A stretch of 64,000 nucleotides of DNA from Nitrospirota bacterium (GCA_016200355.1 JACQEY010000111.1:1-64000); one strand, 5' to 3'. Counted from the stretch's first letter, positions 10,187-20,183 are shown. A program made the numbers and translations. The notes: generated by a model from the letters alone, not told the origin.

Positions 10187-10751
10187 AAATCAAAACATCA
10201 CGCTCATCGACATCCAGAGCAAACTCACGACCAAGGGCTACCAAGTCACCAAAGATCCGGAACAGGCGAATTATTGGATCCAAGCCAAGGTCGTCTATTG
10301 TCACATGGCTGCCGACGGCGTCACGCCGGAATCTGTTGCGAAAGCGAGTTTCGGCGCTGGTGTCAGCAGCGGCGGAACAGCAATGGCCTCTGTCAATTCA
10401 ATGGGTGGCGATGAAACAGGGAGAATGATTCCCGGCGGCATGCCCAACATCAACGCCATGATGGCTCAGGCCATGGCTATGAGCGGTGGGCGAGGAGGCT
10501 TTCCCGGAATGCAGATGCAACAGGCGCCAAAGGAAGAGGGCATCACCTATCTCTGTGTGGCTGACGTTCAGATCACTGATCGTAAAATGGGCAAGCCATT
10601 AGGCCAGCCGACGGCTGGGCAAGCGACGGCTGGACCGAAAGTGCAGCAGATGCGGATGGTGGGTCACGTCCGCCAGAAAGATCTCGATATTCCCGAAGCC
10701 ACGCCGATCATCCAAGAAAAAATCAGCACCGGTATCGCCGGACTGTTCTAG
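10136..10751 (+). pseudogene. second TraT-like gene, lacking start and signal peptide
   Basis: In the frame shifted by one from the upstream gene, the sequence encodes RTAYLQLRNISENQN, LTTKGYQVTKDPEQANYWIQ and a C-terminal VGHVRQKDLDIPEATPIIQE: a complete second TraT core without start codon, ribosome binding site or signal peptide. The two cores are joined head to tail with no spacer. This looks like a deletion that removed the end of copy one and the beginning of copy two, or a two-domain fusion with a one-base frameshift. Confidence 0.6.
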
Positions 10752-10861
10752 GCATCCCCGCTCGCGTCAGGTCCTTCCACTTCCTCTGCGATCTCCTCCG
10801 GGATCCTGCTATACTAACGTCGTCTCTGCCCCTGTCCCCTCCTCACAAAGGCGGTTGCGCG

Positions 10862-12319
10862 ATGAGCGCTCCAATCTGGGACGAACTCGCCGATCTCGCA
10901 CTGAAGCGCATTGCTGCCTCAGGCGCCGAGTATGGAGACATCCGCCTCCTCGACAGCACGACCCAGACCGTTCGCGGCGAAGATTGCCGCATCGCGTCCA
11001 TTCGAGAAACGCAGGACAGCGGGTTTGGGATCCGCGTCCTCTATCACGGAGCCTGGGGCTTTGCCGCCAGTTCGGTGTGTTCGCTGGAAGAGGCCCCGCG
11101 TGTGGCTGAGCTGGCGATCGAGATCGCGAAAGGGTCTGCATCCCTCGCAAGTGAACGGGTGAAACTCGCCGATGAGCCGGCCCATCGAGATCGGGTCGTC
11201 ACGGCGCGGCGGATCGATCCGTTTGCCGTCGCGCTTGAACGCAAAACAGCGCTGCTCCTTGAGACCATGGAGTCTGTCCATCGTCAGCCCGGCATTGTGC
11301 GGAGCAGCGCGAGCTTGTGGGCCAGTCGTGATCGCAAGCTCTTTGTGTCGACTGAAGGGTCGCGCCTGGAATTCGACCTTCTTGCCGTGAACGGGGATTT
11401 CGATGCCACGGCAGTTCACGACGGGCGATTCGCCTCGCGGAGCTTCAATATGCCGCATCTTCGGATGGGCTATGAATTGATCGAGGACGCTCATTTCCTG
11501 GCCGAGGCCCCGCGCGTCGCGTCTCAGGCCGTCGAAAAAGTGAAGGCGCCCACCACCGAGCCAGGTCGGTACGATCTCGTCCTCGATCCCGAACATCTGT
11601 CGCTCACCATGCATGAGTCCTGTGGCCATCCGAGCGAGCTCGACCGCGCGCTTGGGTACGAAGCCAACTATGCCGGCACCAGCTTTCTCACGACCGACAA
11701 ACGAGGAACCTTTCGGTACGGCTCTCCGCACGTGAATCTTGTGGCCGACAACTGCGAGCCGGGAACCCTCGCTGCAACCGGCTACGACGACGATGGCGTG
11801 GTCTGTCAGCAGTGGGACATTGTGCGCGACGGCATCTTCGTCGGCTATTGCACGAACCGCGAGGTCGCGCCGAAAATCGGCGAGACGCGCTCGTGCGGTT
11901 CCAATCGAGCGGACAGCTGGGGCAGTGTCCCGATCGTTCGCATCGCCAACATCGGCCTTGAGCCGGGCGCTGCCACCCTCGACGAGCTGCTCGCCGATGT
12001 GAAACGCGGCATCTACATCGAAGGCCACGGATCCTACAGCATCGATCAACGACGGTATAACTTCCAGTTCGGCGGCGACGCATTTTGGCTGATCGAGAAA
12101 GGGAAACGGACCCACATGATCCGCGATGTCGTCTACCATGGAATCACGCCGGAGTTCTGGGGCAGCTGCGATGGCGTTGCGAATCGGTCGCACCGCCAAC
12201 GGTATGGGTTTATCACCTGTGGCAAGGGCCAGCCGGGTCAGTCCGGCTGGATGACCCACGCGGCGTCACATGCGCGGTTCCGCAACGTGAACGTCATCGA
12301 GGGGCGGTCCGGATCATGA
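10862..12319 (+). CDS. tldD: TldD metalloprotease
   Basis: A 485-residue member of the TldD/PmbA (peptidase U62) family. The zinc site motif HESCGHPSE begins at His251, matching the HExxxH of TldD. TldD and TldE form a heterodimer that digests unfolded peptides and matures some ribosomally made peptides. The stop overlaps the ATG of pmbA by 4 bp. A TATACT box at 10810-10815 may be the -10 of the promoter. Confidence 0.95.
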   Translation: MSAPIWDELADLALKRIAASGAEYGDIRLLDSTTQTVRGEDCRIASIRETQDSGFGIRVLYHGAWGFAASSVCSLEEAPRVAELAIEIAKGSASLASERVKLADEPAHRDRVVTARRIDPFAVALERKTALLLETMESVHRQPGIVRSSASLWASRDRKLFVSTEGSRLEFDLLAVNGDFDATAVHDGRFASRSFNMPHLRMGYELIEDAHFLAEAPRVASQAVEKVKAPTTEPGRYDLVLDPEHLSLTMHESCGHPSELDRALGYEANYAGTSFLTTDKRGTFRYGSPHVNLVADNCEPGTLAATGYDDDGVVCQQWDIVRDGIFVGYCTNREVAPKIGETRSCGSNRADSWGSVPIVRIANIGLEPGAATLDELLADVKRGIYIEGHGSYSIDQRRYNFQFGGDAFWLIEKGKRTHMIRDVVYHGITPEFWGSCDGVANRSHRQRYGFITCGKGQPGQSGWMTHAASHARFRNVNVIEGRSGS

Positions 12320-13659
12320 GTACGACCGGCCACAAGACCTGGCCGAAACTGACAAGCCGGGACGAGTTCAAATTTATCGCAGAGCAGGCCCTGAAATGTT
12401 CGACCGGCGACCACACGCTTGTTTCGTTGCACGATCAGCAGAGCGGGACGACGCGGTTTGCGAACAATCAGATTATCCAGAACGTCGATACGAGGCGCGG
12501 GTCTTTGAGTGTGACGGTGGCGTTCGGCCGGCGTCAAGGCACCGCCGGCACGACGGACTTTACCGCGGGGGCTGTGCAAGAGGCAGTGATCAGAGCCACG
12601 CAGATCGCGCACCTGTCGCCGGACGATCCGGAATATCTCCCACCGGTGGAACCACAGCAATATTTGAAGACTCCTACAACGCGACCAGAAACTGCCGCGG
12701 CCGGGCCGGCCCGTCGGCTGGAATATACGAACGAGGCGATCGGGCAATGCCGGATGGAAAATCTTGGCGCAGCCGGTATTGTGTCCTCGTCGATTGAGAC
12801 GGTCGGTGCGGCCGCGAGTACGGGACTCTTCGCCCACGAAGAACGAACCGATGCACGATTCAGCCTCACAGTTCAGGCCGGTGAGGCCACTGGCTGGGGT
12901 GCAGCGGCCCATCGGTCCATCGATCATCTGAGGGTCCAGGAGCGGACACTCACTGCGATCGATAAGGCCAAGCGGGGCCTGGAGGTGCGCGAGCTTCCGC
13001 CAGGGCGCTATACCGTGATTCTTGAGCCGGCTGCCGTCGCGGGGCTGTGGTCCTCGCTGCTCTGGGCGCTCGATGCGAAGTCCTACGAGAAAGGCACGAG
13101 TGCATTGACAGGCAAATTGGGCCAGTCGATCGTCGACAAGCGATTGACGCTTCGCAATCTGCCGGCGCACGAGGATCTCTTGGGTGTTGGGTTCACCACA
13201 GATGGATTGCCGACCGTGGCATCCGACTGGATTGCAGATGGGGCACTCACACAGCTCAGGTACGATCGGTTTACCGCGAAGGGGCGAGGGATCGACAGGA
13301 TCCCCACGCTCGATGCTCCCTGCCTCTCGGGAAGAGGGTCGTCCTTGCCGACGCTACAAGAGTTGATCAAGAGCACCGAGCGCGCCATCCTCGTAACGAA
13401 CTTCTGGTATATCCGAACGGTCAATCCAACCGATCTCACCCTGACCGGTATGACCAGAGACGGCACGTTTCTCGTCGAGAATGGAGCGATCGTGTCGGCG
13501 GTGAAGAACTTTCGGTTTCACGAGAGCCCGCTGCGAGTTTTCAACCGGATCGCGGCCTTCACCAGTCCGGCTGAAGCGATCACGTCCGAAACCAGCAAGC
13601 TTCTCGTGCCGGCGATGACGCTCCGCGACTTCAACTTTTCCAGCGTCACCCGATTCTGA
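12316..13659 (+). CDS. pmbA: TldE/PmbA, partner subunit of TldD
   Basis: A 447-residue TldD/PmbA-family protein without the HExxxH motif, as expected for the TldE (PmbA) subunit that completes the protease heterodimer. TRFANNQIIQNV near residue 45 and the C-terminal FTSPAEAITSETSKLLVPAM are typical. The start at 12316 overlaps the tldD stop, showing translational coupling. The longer open frame upstream is a shadow inside tldD. Confidence 0.93.
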   Translation: MSTTGHKTWPKLTSRDEFKFIAEQALKCSTGDHTLVSLHDQQSGTTRFANNQIIQNVDTRRGSLSVTVAFGRRQGTAGTTDFTAGAVQEAVIRATQIAHLSPDDPEYLPPVEPQQYLKTPTTRPETAAAGPARRLEYTNEAIGQCRMENLGAAGIVSSSIETVGAAASTGLFAHEERTDARFSLTVQAGEATGWGAAAHRSIDHLRVQERTLTAIDKAKRGLEVRELPPGRYTVILEPAAVAGLWSSLLWALDAKSYEKGTSALTGKLGQSIVDKRLTLRNLPAHEDLLGVGFTTDGLPTVASDWIADGALTQLRYDRFTAKGRGIDRIPTLDAPCLSGRGSSLPTLQELIKSTERAILVTNFWYIRTVNPTDLTLTGMTRDGTFLVENGAIVSAVKNFRFHESPLRVFNRIAAFTSPAEAITSETSKLLVPAMTLRDFNFSSVTRF

Positions 13660-13691
13660 AGTTCGTCCGATATGAAAGGACAAGAAGGGCG

Positions 13692-14080
13692 GTGGACACG
13701 ATGTGGATGACAAGGTGGTGCTTCATGGCAGTGCTGGGGGCTAGCCTACTGGGAGCGGGCTGCAACATCGCGAGAACTTCGACGCAAGAGGATCTTGGAC
13801 AAGGGATTGTGCAGGGCACGCTAGGAGCCCAACAGACCGGCGATGTGCGGCTCCCAATACCACAGCGCATATCTTTTCTTTTACAGGCCAGGTGACGGCG
13901 GTCGAGGGCGGGACCTATGTGCTTCAGGAAATCAGCGGCATCGAACGTCGCGTGGCGCATGACGAAAATCCTCGAATCGATCGACCAGCCCATGTCGGGG
14001 ATCGGATCGAAGTCTTTGTGGATGACAGAAGCCGCGCAATCCTTATTCGAAACATTGATTCAGGCGAAGGATCACAGTGA
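13692..14080 (+). pseudogene. frameshifted small lipoprotein with OB-fold-like domain
   Basis: The first frame gives a lipoprotein leader (MAVLGASLLGAGCNIART, lipobox Cys). The second frame, open from about 13859 to 14080, gives FTGQVTAVEGGTYVLQEI, ISGIERRVAHD and VGDRIEVFVDDRSRA. Together they match small Nitrospira-type lipoproteins with a periplasmic OB-fold-like domain (reading based on recollection). The frames are offset, so the gene as given is broken somewhere between about 13820 and 13890. Confidence 0.55.
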
Positions 14081-14108
14081 TTCAAGCCTAGGCCGGATAA
14101 ACAGGATC

Positions 14109-15767
14109 ATGCAGGTTGGGAGGGGGTCGATGTTCGCTGCGCTCTTGGTTGGAGGTATGATCTACTGCCTTGCGATGTTCTCATCGGCGGATGCCGCGCC
14201 TGCCGAACAGACCGCTGATCCGCCGCTCTTCGACAATCTAGGTTCGCTCCATCACCCCATCACCACCCAATCGGAACAGGCCCAACGGTCTTTCGATCAG
14301 GGGCTCCGACTCATCTATGCCTTCAACCACGAAGAAGCAATCCGGTCGTTTGAGGCTGCGACCCAACAGGACCCTCAGGCGCCCATGCCCTATTGGGGAA
14401 TTGCTCTGGCACTCGGCCCCAACATCAATGGTGCGATGGAAAAGAAACACGAACGTCGCGCCGTCGAGATGGTACAAAAGGCTCGACAACTGGCAGATCA
14501 CGCAACTCGTGGAGAAAAGGCCTATATCGAAGCGTTGGTCACGCGGTACGTGAGTCGGAAGGGAGCTAACCGCAAGGGACTCGATGAGGCCTATGCGAAG
14601 GCCATGCGATCGATGGCGCAGCAATTCCCCGACGACGATGATGCGGCCACGCTGTTTGCGGAGGCGCTGATGGATTTGCGGCCCTGGGATTTTTGGAAAC
14701 CGGATGGGCGACCGCAGCCTGGCACAGACGAGATCGTTGCTACGCTCGAGTCCGTGCTCGCGCGAAACCCTGATCATCCAGGGGCCTGCCACTACTACCT
14801 GCATGCGGTTGAGGCGTCATTGGAGCCGGAACGGGCCTTGCCCTGCGCGGAACGGCTGCCGAGTCTCATGCCGGGCGCCGGCCATCTCGTTCATATGCCT
14901 GCACATATTTACATGCGGGTCGGGAGGTACCACGAAGCGGTGGAACGGAATCAGCAGGCAGCTCACGTCGATGAGCAGTACATGGCCAGTCAACACCCAA
15001 CCGGCGAGTATGCCGATGGCTATTACAAACACAATCTACATTTTCTCTGGGCATCCCTGGCGATGGAGGGGCGTAATGTCGAAGCGATGAAAACTGCTCG
15101 CGACTTGACGGCGACCATTACAGTGGAGGAAGCGAGCAAAGACCGGTCAAAGGAGCTCTACCTCCCGACGCCAATCTTTTCGATGATTCGGTTCGGTCGG
15201 TGGGAGGAGTTGCTCAGGGAACCTCCGCCGCCCAAGGGGTTGCGTTTGATGGAAGGGATGTGGAGGCTGGGGCGAGGGCTGGCCCTTGTTTCAACCGGCC
15301 GACTCCCTGGGGCTGAGGGTGAACATGTTGTCCTTGCCGGCCTTACGAAGCAGATCCGACGGGATCGCACGACGGAAGAAAAAATCGAGCGGGCGCTTCT
15401 CAAGATTGCTGAGCGGGTCCTATCAGGGGAGATTGCTGCCCACCGCCAGCGCTATGACGACGCGATCAGACTGTTCGAGGGCGCGATCAAAACTGAAGAG
15501 GCGCTTCCATACTCGGAGCCGCCTCTCTGGCCGTTGTCCGTGCGGCATCATTTGGGGCCAGCGCTCTTGCTGGCCGGTCGCCCGTCCGAAGCTGAAGCGG
15601 TCTATCGCGAGGACCTTCTGCGATATCCGGACAACGGGTGGGCGCTGATCGGATTGATCCAGAGCCTCCGAGCCCAACAGAAGGATGACCAGGCGGCCGA
15701 GGCCGAAGATCGGTTCAAGAAGGCCTGGGCCCATGCCGACTTCATTCCGGCTGCATCTCGAATGTGA
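14109..15767 (+). CDS. secreted TPR-repeat protein
   Basis: About 552 residues. After a signal-like segment (FAALLVGGMIYCLAMFSSAD) come tetratricopeptide motifs: AQRSFDQGLRLIYAFNHEEA, AIRSFEAATQQDPQAP, CHYYLHAVEAS, and a C-terminal AVYREDLLRYPDNGWALIGL. This layout is common in secreted TPR proteins of unknown role. ATG 14130, preceded by GGGAGGGGG, is an equally good start; 14109 gives a more basic leader. The open frame continues upstream to 13917, where it overlaps the broken lipoprotein gene in another frame. Confidence 0.8.
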   Translation: MQVGRGSMFAALLVGGMIYCLAMFSSADAAPAEQTADPPLFDNLGSLHHPITTQSEQAQRSFDQGLRLIYAFNHEEAIRSFEAATQQDPQAPMPYWGIALALGPNINGAMEKKHERRAVEMVQKARQLADHATRGEKAYIEALVTRYVSRKGANRKGLDEAYAKAMRSMAQQFPDDDDAATLFAEALMDLRPWDFWKPDGRPQPGTDEIVATLESVLARNPDHPGACHYYLHAVEASLEPERALPCAERLPSLMPGAGHLVHMPAHIYMRVGRYHEAVERNQQAAHVDEQYMASQHPTGEYADGYYKHNLHFLWASLAMEGRNVEAMKTARDLTATITVEEASKDRSKELYLPTPIFSMIRFGRWEELLREPPPPKGLRLMEGMWRLGRGLALVSTGRLPGAEGEHVVLAGLTKQIRRDRTTEEKIERALLKIAERVLSGEIAAHRQRYDDAIRLFEGAIKTEEALPYSEPPLWPLSVRHHLGPALLLAGRPSEAEAVYREDLLRYPDNGWALIGLIQSLRAQQKDDQAAEAEDRFKKAWAHADFIPAASRM

Positions 15768-15939
15768 AGCGTGAGCGAGACAAGCAAGACGTGCGCGACA
15801 GGCGCGACCAGAAGTTCGAAGTTTCGGGAACCTCGACCTCTCCCTCGTCTCGCCCGTCCCGCTTTTCTCGCAAGTCTCGCTGTGTGAGGTGTAAGACTTT
15901 ATCAAGCTAGTCGACTGAGTCAGTGAGGAGGGCCGCCCC

Positions 15940-16560
15940 ATGAGAAGACAAATCGCTCTATCAGTTTTTACTGTGGCCGTTCTCCTAATCGGAACCTGGA
16001 ACATACAATCGACCAGTCTGGCTGCGGCGAATGCGACTTCGGGCAAGGCTTACTTCGCAGGGGGTTGTTTCTGGTGCATGGAGGAAGCCTTCGAGAAGGT
16101 TGAGGGGGTGCTGTCTGCGACCTCGGGATATATGGGGGGGACGGTCGCCAATCCGAGCTATGAAGAGGTGTCCGCTGGACGAACGGGGCATGCCGAATCG
16201 GTCGAGGTGGTCTATGACCCAAGCAAAGTGAGCTACCAGAAGTTACTGGAAGCTTTCTGGCACAACGTGGATCCCGTTACACCAAACACACAGTTCTGCG
16301 ATCACGGCAGCCAATATCGCTCCGCCATTTTCTTTCAGACCGACGAAGAGAAACATGCGTCAGACACCTCCAAACAGGCAATCGAGCAATCGAGACGATT
16401 CACAGAGCCGATCGTCACGCAGATTGTGATGGCTTCACAGTTCTATCCCGCCGAGGAGTACCATCAGGACTACTACAAAAAGAATCCCGTCCGCTACAAA
16501 TTCTACAAATACAATTGCGGCCGCGCCCAGCGGCTGGAAGCATTGTGGGGAAAGCCCTAA
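15940..16560 (+). CDS. msrA: peptide methionine-S-sulfoxide reductase MsrA, exported
   Basis: A 206-residue MsrA. The catalytic motif GGCFWCMEEAFEKVEGV has Cys43; GYMGGTVANPSYEEV, TGHAE and QYRSAIF are the substrate-site motifs. A hydrophobic N-terminal leader suggests export, so it probably repairs oxidised methionine in envelope proteins. GAGGAGGG precedes the ATG. The gene is monocistronic; no msrB is adjacent. Confidence 0.95.
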   Translation: MRRQIALSVFTVAVLLIGTWNIQSTSLAAANATSGKAYFAGGCFWCMEEAFEKVEGVLSATSGYMGGTVANPSYEEVSAGRTGHAESVEVVYDPSKVSYQKLLEAFWHNVDPVTPNTQFCDHGSQYRSAIFFQTDEEKHASDTSKQAIEQSRRFTEPIVTQIVMASQFYPAEEYHQDYYKKNPVRYKFYKYNCGRAQRLEALWGKP

Positions 16561-16687
16561 CATAAGCTGTGCTGCGTATCCTTTCATCTGACCCTTCGTA
16601 AGGATCCCGCGACAAGCCCCCCACCCTCAGTGTATATTTCTGACCCAGCAACTTGTACCGACATCTTTGTCCAGAGAGGTACAGTCC

Positions 16688-17197
16688 GTGAAACGTCCGA
16701 TCCGACAATCGACTAGAAAGCCTATGATCGGTGTTATGGGTCCGGCCAAGGCCGGCACTAGAGAATTGGCCGACGCCAAAACCTTGGGAGAACTCATCGC
16801 GCGTCAAGGGTGGGTGGTGTTGACAGGAGGACGCGCGAGCGGCGTGATGGACGCGGCCAGCGAGGGGGCGAAGTCGGTGCCCGGCAGCTTGACGATCGGG
16901 ATTCTTCCGGATGGCAAAACGCAGGTGTCTCGATATGTGGACGTAGCGATCGTCACGGATTTGGGACAGGCGCGCAACAATGTGAATGTGATGTCCAGCG
17001 ATGTCATCGTGGCCTGTGGGCTCGGCGGCACTGGAACGGTCTCAGAGGTTGCGTTGGCGCTGAAGGCAAAGAAGACCGTAATATTGTTGGGAGCCGACAA
17101 AGCCGGAGTGGGCCTGTTCAAAAACCTCGCGCCGCATCTCGTCTATGCCGCTGCCTCGCCGGAAGAGGCGGTCAAGCTGATTGGCGAGCTCCTCTAG
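16688..17197 (+). CDS. TIGR00725/LOG-like Rossmann-fold protein
   Basis: A 169-residue protein. IGVMGPAKAGTRELADAKTL, VLTGGRASGVMDAASEGAK, the QARNNVNVMSSDVIVACGLG stretch and GGTGTVSEVALALK match the TIGR00725 branch of the nucleotide-binding SLOG/LOG superfamily, relatives of cytokinin-activating phosphoribohydrolases. The GTG at 16688, with GAGAGG upstream, is chosen over a TTG at 16667. Exact function unknown. Confidence 0.78.
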   Translation: MKRPIRQSTRKPMIGVMGPAKAGTRELADAKTLGELIARQGWVVLTGGRASGVMDAASEGAKSVPGSLTIGILPDGKTQVSRYVDVAIVTDLGQARNNVNVMSSDVIVACGLGGTGTVSEVALALKAKKTVILLGADKAGVGLFKNLAPHLVYAAASPEEAVKLIGELL

Positions 17198-17455
17198 CGG
17201 GAGGCTGAAAAAGTCGCCCTTCTCACCCTCCCAACCCTGGCGCGCCGAGACGCGCCTATGCCCGTGCATCGTTCTCGCATCGTTCAGATCCTCAACGTTG
17301 AGGAAGAGTCACTCGGAGATCGGAGGCACTGGAGGAGCTTTTCCGTTCGCCAAGATCCATTTTACGGGCGAACGGTCCACACGAAGTGCGGTCGGTACCT
17401 CCTCCGGATCTTCACTCGCTGCGGCCTTGCTGGACGAACTTTTTGAGCATCCCGC
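17197..17455. repeat. large member of the hairpin repeat family with terminal inverted repeats
   Basis: The ends are inverted: GCGGGAGGCTGAAAAAG at the left and CTTTTTGAGCATCCCGC at the right differ at two positions. The interior contains the family words ATCGTTCTCGC, CCTCAACGTTGAGG and TCGCTGCGGCCTTGCTGG. At 259 bp it is longer than its relatives, as if composite. It begins on the stop codon of the preceding gene. The 250 bp from 17456 to 17706 show no gene. Confidence 0.7.
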
Positions 17456-17706
17456 GTAATTGCCCCTGATTCTCCCTTTGAAAACTTCCGAGAAGTCCGC
17501 GCCCTCGAAAACCTGCGCCAGCTCGCGGGTAGAGGCAACAGTTCTCAAACGTCCATTCCGAGCACATTAGGCCATAGTAAGCGCTGTGGCATATCTGCCG
17601 TTTTCCCTGTGCCATCAGCACGTTAGTGGAGCCTCATCCGGGCATGGATCTTGAGACCTTACAGGCTTCTATGAAGGTTGCTTCGTGCACAGGGATGTAA
17701 CACACC

Positions 17707-18276
17707 ATGGCCACCGACAACACCAGGAGCGGACTGCTCTGTTCACGCCTGCTGCGCACCACCGTCTGTGCGCTGGTGATGCTGTGTCTGCTGATTGCCG
17801 CCGTTCCGACGCCGACGCGTCCCGATTACGACGGCGCCTACCCTCGGTATTCTAAACAGGAAATCCGTCGGGCCATCGAGTGGTACGCCAAGAAGTATCG
17901 TCTTGATCCTGCCCTGCTGCGCGCGGTCATCAAGACCGAATCAGATTTTCGCCAGCATGCCGTGTCTCCTAAAGGTGCAGTGGGCTTGATGCAGCTGACA
18001 CCTGCTACCGCGGCCACGTTGCGTGTGAGCGACTCCTACGATTCCATCCAGAATATCCGCGGAGGCGCCAAGCAGCTGCGGCATCTGCTGAACCTCTACC
18101 AAGGCGATCTTCCCTTGGCCTTGGCGGCCTATAATGCCGGGGTCCACCGGGTCAAAGACCACAAAGTTCCGCCCATTCGAGAAACCCGCGCCTACGTGAG
18201 AAAAGTACTACGGTACTATGAGGTGTTCCGTTCTCACCCACCGTCTTCTCCCAAGAACGAAAAGAATGGGTCGTGA
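17707..18276 (+). CDS. lytic transglycosylase (SLT family)
   Basis: A 189-residue periplasmic protein with an N-terminal hydrophobic leader (VCALVMLCLLIAAV) and one SLT lysozyme-like domain. The catalytic Glu78 is in AVIKTESDFR; GAVGLMQLTPATA and LALAAYNAGVHRV are the conserved motifs. It cleaves peptidoglycan glycan strands. Its small size, similar to the SLT domain alone, suggests a simple soluble enzyme. Confidence 0.92.
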   Translation: MATDNTRSGLLCSRLLRTTVCALVMLCLLIAAVPTPTRPDYDGAYPRYSKQEIRRAIEWYAKKYRLDPALLRAVIKTESDFRQHAVSPKGAVGLMQLTPATAATLRVSDSYDSIQNIRGGAKQLRHLLNLYQGDLPLALAAYNAGVHRVKDHKVPPIRETRAYVRKVLRYYEVFRSHPPSSPKNEKNGS

Positions 18277-18371
18277 CACGGGGTGGTGGTACGAGGGGGA
18301 AGATTCCCTTTCACGCGGTAGAGATAAGGAAAGACATCTGGAGTGAAGGAAGGATCTAGGCTAGCGGTTTC

Positions 18372-18740
18372 TTAGAGCTTGGCCTTCATAATGATGGCTC
18401 GTACTCGTTCTCGTTGGGCCGGCCTGATTCCCGTCAACTCAAGACCGAATTTTTCGCCGTTGACCCACCGCACCTGGGCTTCGTCGATACGTAGCGGCCA
18501 TTTCTGGTCGTCAAGGAACAGGGATAGACGGAGCACCATGCCGACCCGAACCTGGGTAAGGGACGTCGCCTGACAACCGTTCGTGGAGAGATCGAGAACC
18601 GTCGCCTCGCCCTCAAAATCATTCTCTCCAAAAAAGAATAGACGGCAATTCAGACTGAGACGGCGGCCTCGACGTTCCGCCATCACGGTCTCGTGTTCAG
18701 AACTCGAAGCTCGGGTGGATCCGGGGTCCTGCGTGTTCAC
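18372..18740 (-). CDS. PilZ-domain protein
   Basis: A 122-residue PilZ protein. RRGRRLSLNCRLFFF gives the basic N-terminal box and LDLSTNGCQATS the D/NxSxxG box that together clamp cyclic di-GMP. No other domain is present, so it is likely an adaptor. ATG at 18740 is used; an internal start near 18680 would still keep the basic box. Confidence 0.8.
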   Translation of the reverse strand: MNTQDPGSTRASSSEHETVMAERRGRRLSLNCRLFFFGENDFEGEATVLDLSTNGCQATSLTQVRVGMVLRLSLFLDDQKWPLRIDEAQVRWVNGEKFGLELTGIRPAQRERVRAIIMKAKL

Positions 18741-19022
18741 GAATTACGTCCTTTCACTCAATCACCCAGAGAAGAAATACATCGACCGTAAGACCACTTT
18801 ACCGGACATGTTGTTGGCCTGCCTTCCTCAAGTGGAGTAACCCGGAAGAGGGAACAACAGGGTCTTGATCTCAGTATAGCCAAATAGTTTATGTAAGTAA
18901 CAAAAACCTCGTAATCCGCAATCGCATCTGAACCGACCTGTTCACGGTCTGCGTAAAAAGAAGGCTTGACCTGCCTAGAACGGCTCTGCGAAAAGAAAGC
19001 TCTATGATCTAGGAGGGGTGCG

Positions 19023-20183
19023 ATGATGAAACGGCATATCAACCAACGAATGGCCGCATTGGCCCATTCGGAGATTCGAGCGATGACCCAAGCCTGTGTC
19101 CAGGCAAAGGGCCTCAACATGGCACAAGGGGTCTGCGATACGCCGGCTCCACCAGTGGTGCTTCGAGCCGCCGCGCAGGCGATGGAGCACGGGAATAATG
19201 TCTATTCGCGGTTCGATGGATTGTCTGAACTGCGGCAGGCGATCGCCAAGAAGCTCGCGCAGTACAACGGCATCGTGGCTGATCCGGAAACGGACGTGAC
19301 GGTCAGCGCGGGAGCCACCGGATCCTTTCATTGTGCTTGCCTGGCGCTGCTCAATCCTGGCGACGAGGTCGTCCTCTTCGAGCCCTATTACCAGTATCAC
19401 ATCAGTGCGCTGCTGGCGGTTGAGGCGGTTCCTGTGACGGTGAAGATGCGGGCTCCCGACTGGGCTTTTTCCACAGCCGAGGTTGAGCGCGCGATCTCGT
19501 CTCGAACCAAGGCGATCATTGTGAATTCACCTGGCAATCCATCCGGGAAGGTGTTCAGCAGAAAAGAATTGGAGAGCATTGCTGCGATCGCACAACAGCA
19601 CGATTTGTTCGTGTTCACCGACGAAATCTACGAATACTTTCTGTACGACGGTCGGACACATGTGAGCTTCGCAACCTTACCGGGCATGGCCGACCGTACG
19701 ATTACCATCAGCGGGTACTCCAAAACCTTTAGTATCACCGGCTGGCGCATTGGCTACAGTGCCGCAGCAGCGCGGTGGGCGCAGGCGATCGGAGCCATGA
19801 ACGACCTGCTCTATGTCTGTGCTCCGACGCCATTGCAGGCAGGGGTGGCGGTGGGCATCCAGGAACTTCCGGATTCGTTCTACCGCGATTTGGCGCGTGA
19901 CTATGAACAGAAGCGCGATCGGTTCTGCCAAGCCTTGGCGAAGGCCGGTCTGACGCCGTCGATTCCACAGGGCGCCTACTATGTGCTGGCCGATGCGTCA
20001 CGCTTGCCCGGCACAACGGGAAAAGAACGGGCAATGTTTCTCCTTGAGACGATCGGTTTGGCCGGCGTGCCGGGTGAAGCCTTCTTTTCCGGGGCTGATG
20101 GGAGGGAGTTCATTCGATTTAGCTATGCGAAAATCGATTCCGACATCGACGACGCTTGCCGGCGGCTTGCGCGGCTTGGTTAG
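19023..20183 (+). CDS. pyridoxal-phosphate aminotransferase (class I)
   Basis: A 386-residue fold-type I aminotransferase. The PLP lysine is Lys234 in SGYSKTFSITGWRIGY; INSPGNPSGKVF-like IVNSPGNPSGK and the C-terminal EFIRFSYAK arginine site are present. The YSRFDGLSELRQAIA segment resembles glutamine/aspartate-type aminotransferases. AGGAGGGG precedes the start. Substrate cannot be fixed; aspartate or a kynurenine/methionine-type amino donor is plausible. Confidence 0.88.
   Translation: MMKRHINQRMAALAHSEIRAMTQACVQAKGLNMAQGVCDTPAPPVVLRAAAQAMEHGNNVYSRFDGLSELRQAIAKKLAQYNGIVADPETDVTVSAGATGSFHCACLALLNPGDEVVLFEPYYQYHISALLAVEAVPVTVKMRAPDWAFSTAEVERAISSRTKAIIVNSPGNPSGKVFSRKELESIAAIAQQHDLFVFTDEIYEYFLYDGRTHVSFATLPGMADRTITISGYSKTFSITGWRIGYSAAAARWAQAIGAMNDLLYVCAPTPLQAGVAVGIQELPDSFYRDLARDYEQKRDRFCQALAKAGLTPSIPQGAYYVLADASRLPGTTGKERAMFLLETIGLAGVPGEAFFSGADGREFIRFSYAKIDSDIDDACRRLARLG

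Noticed and set aside
10919-12259. 446-codon minus-strand frame covering tldD
   Set aside because: Mirror frame caused by GC-rich codon bias; tldD is unmistakable on the plus strand.
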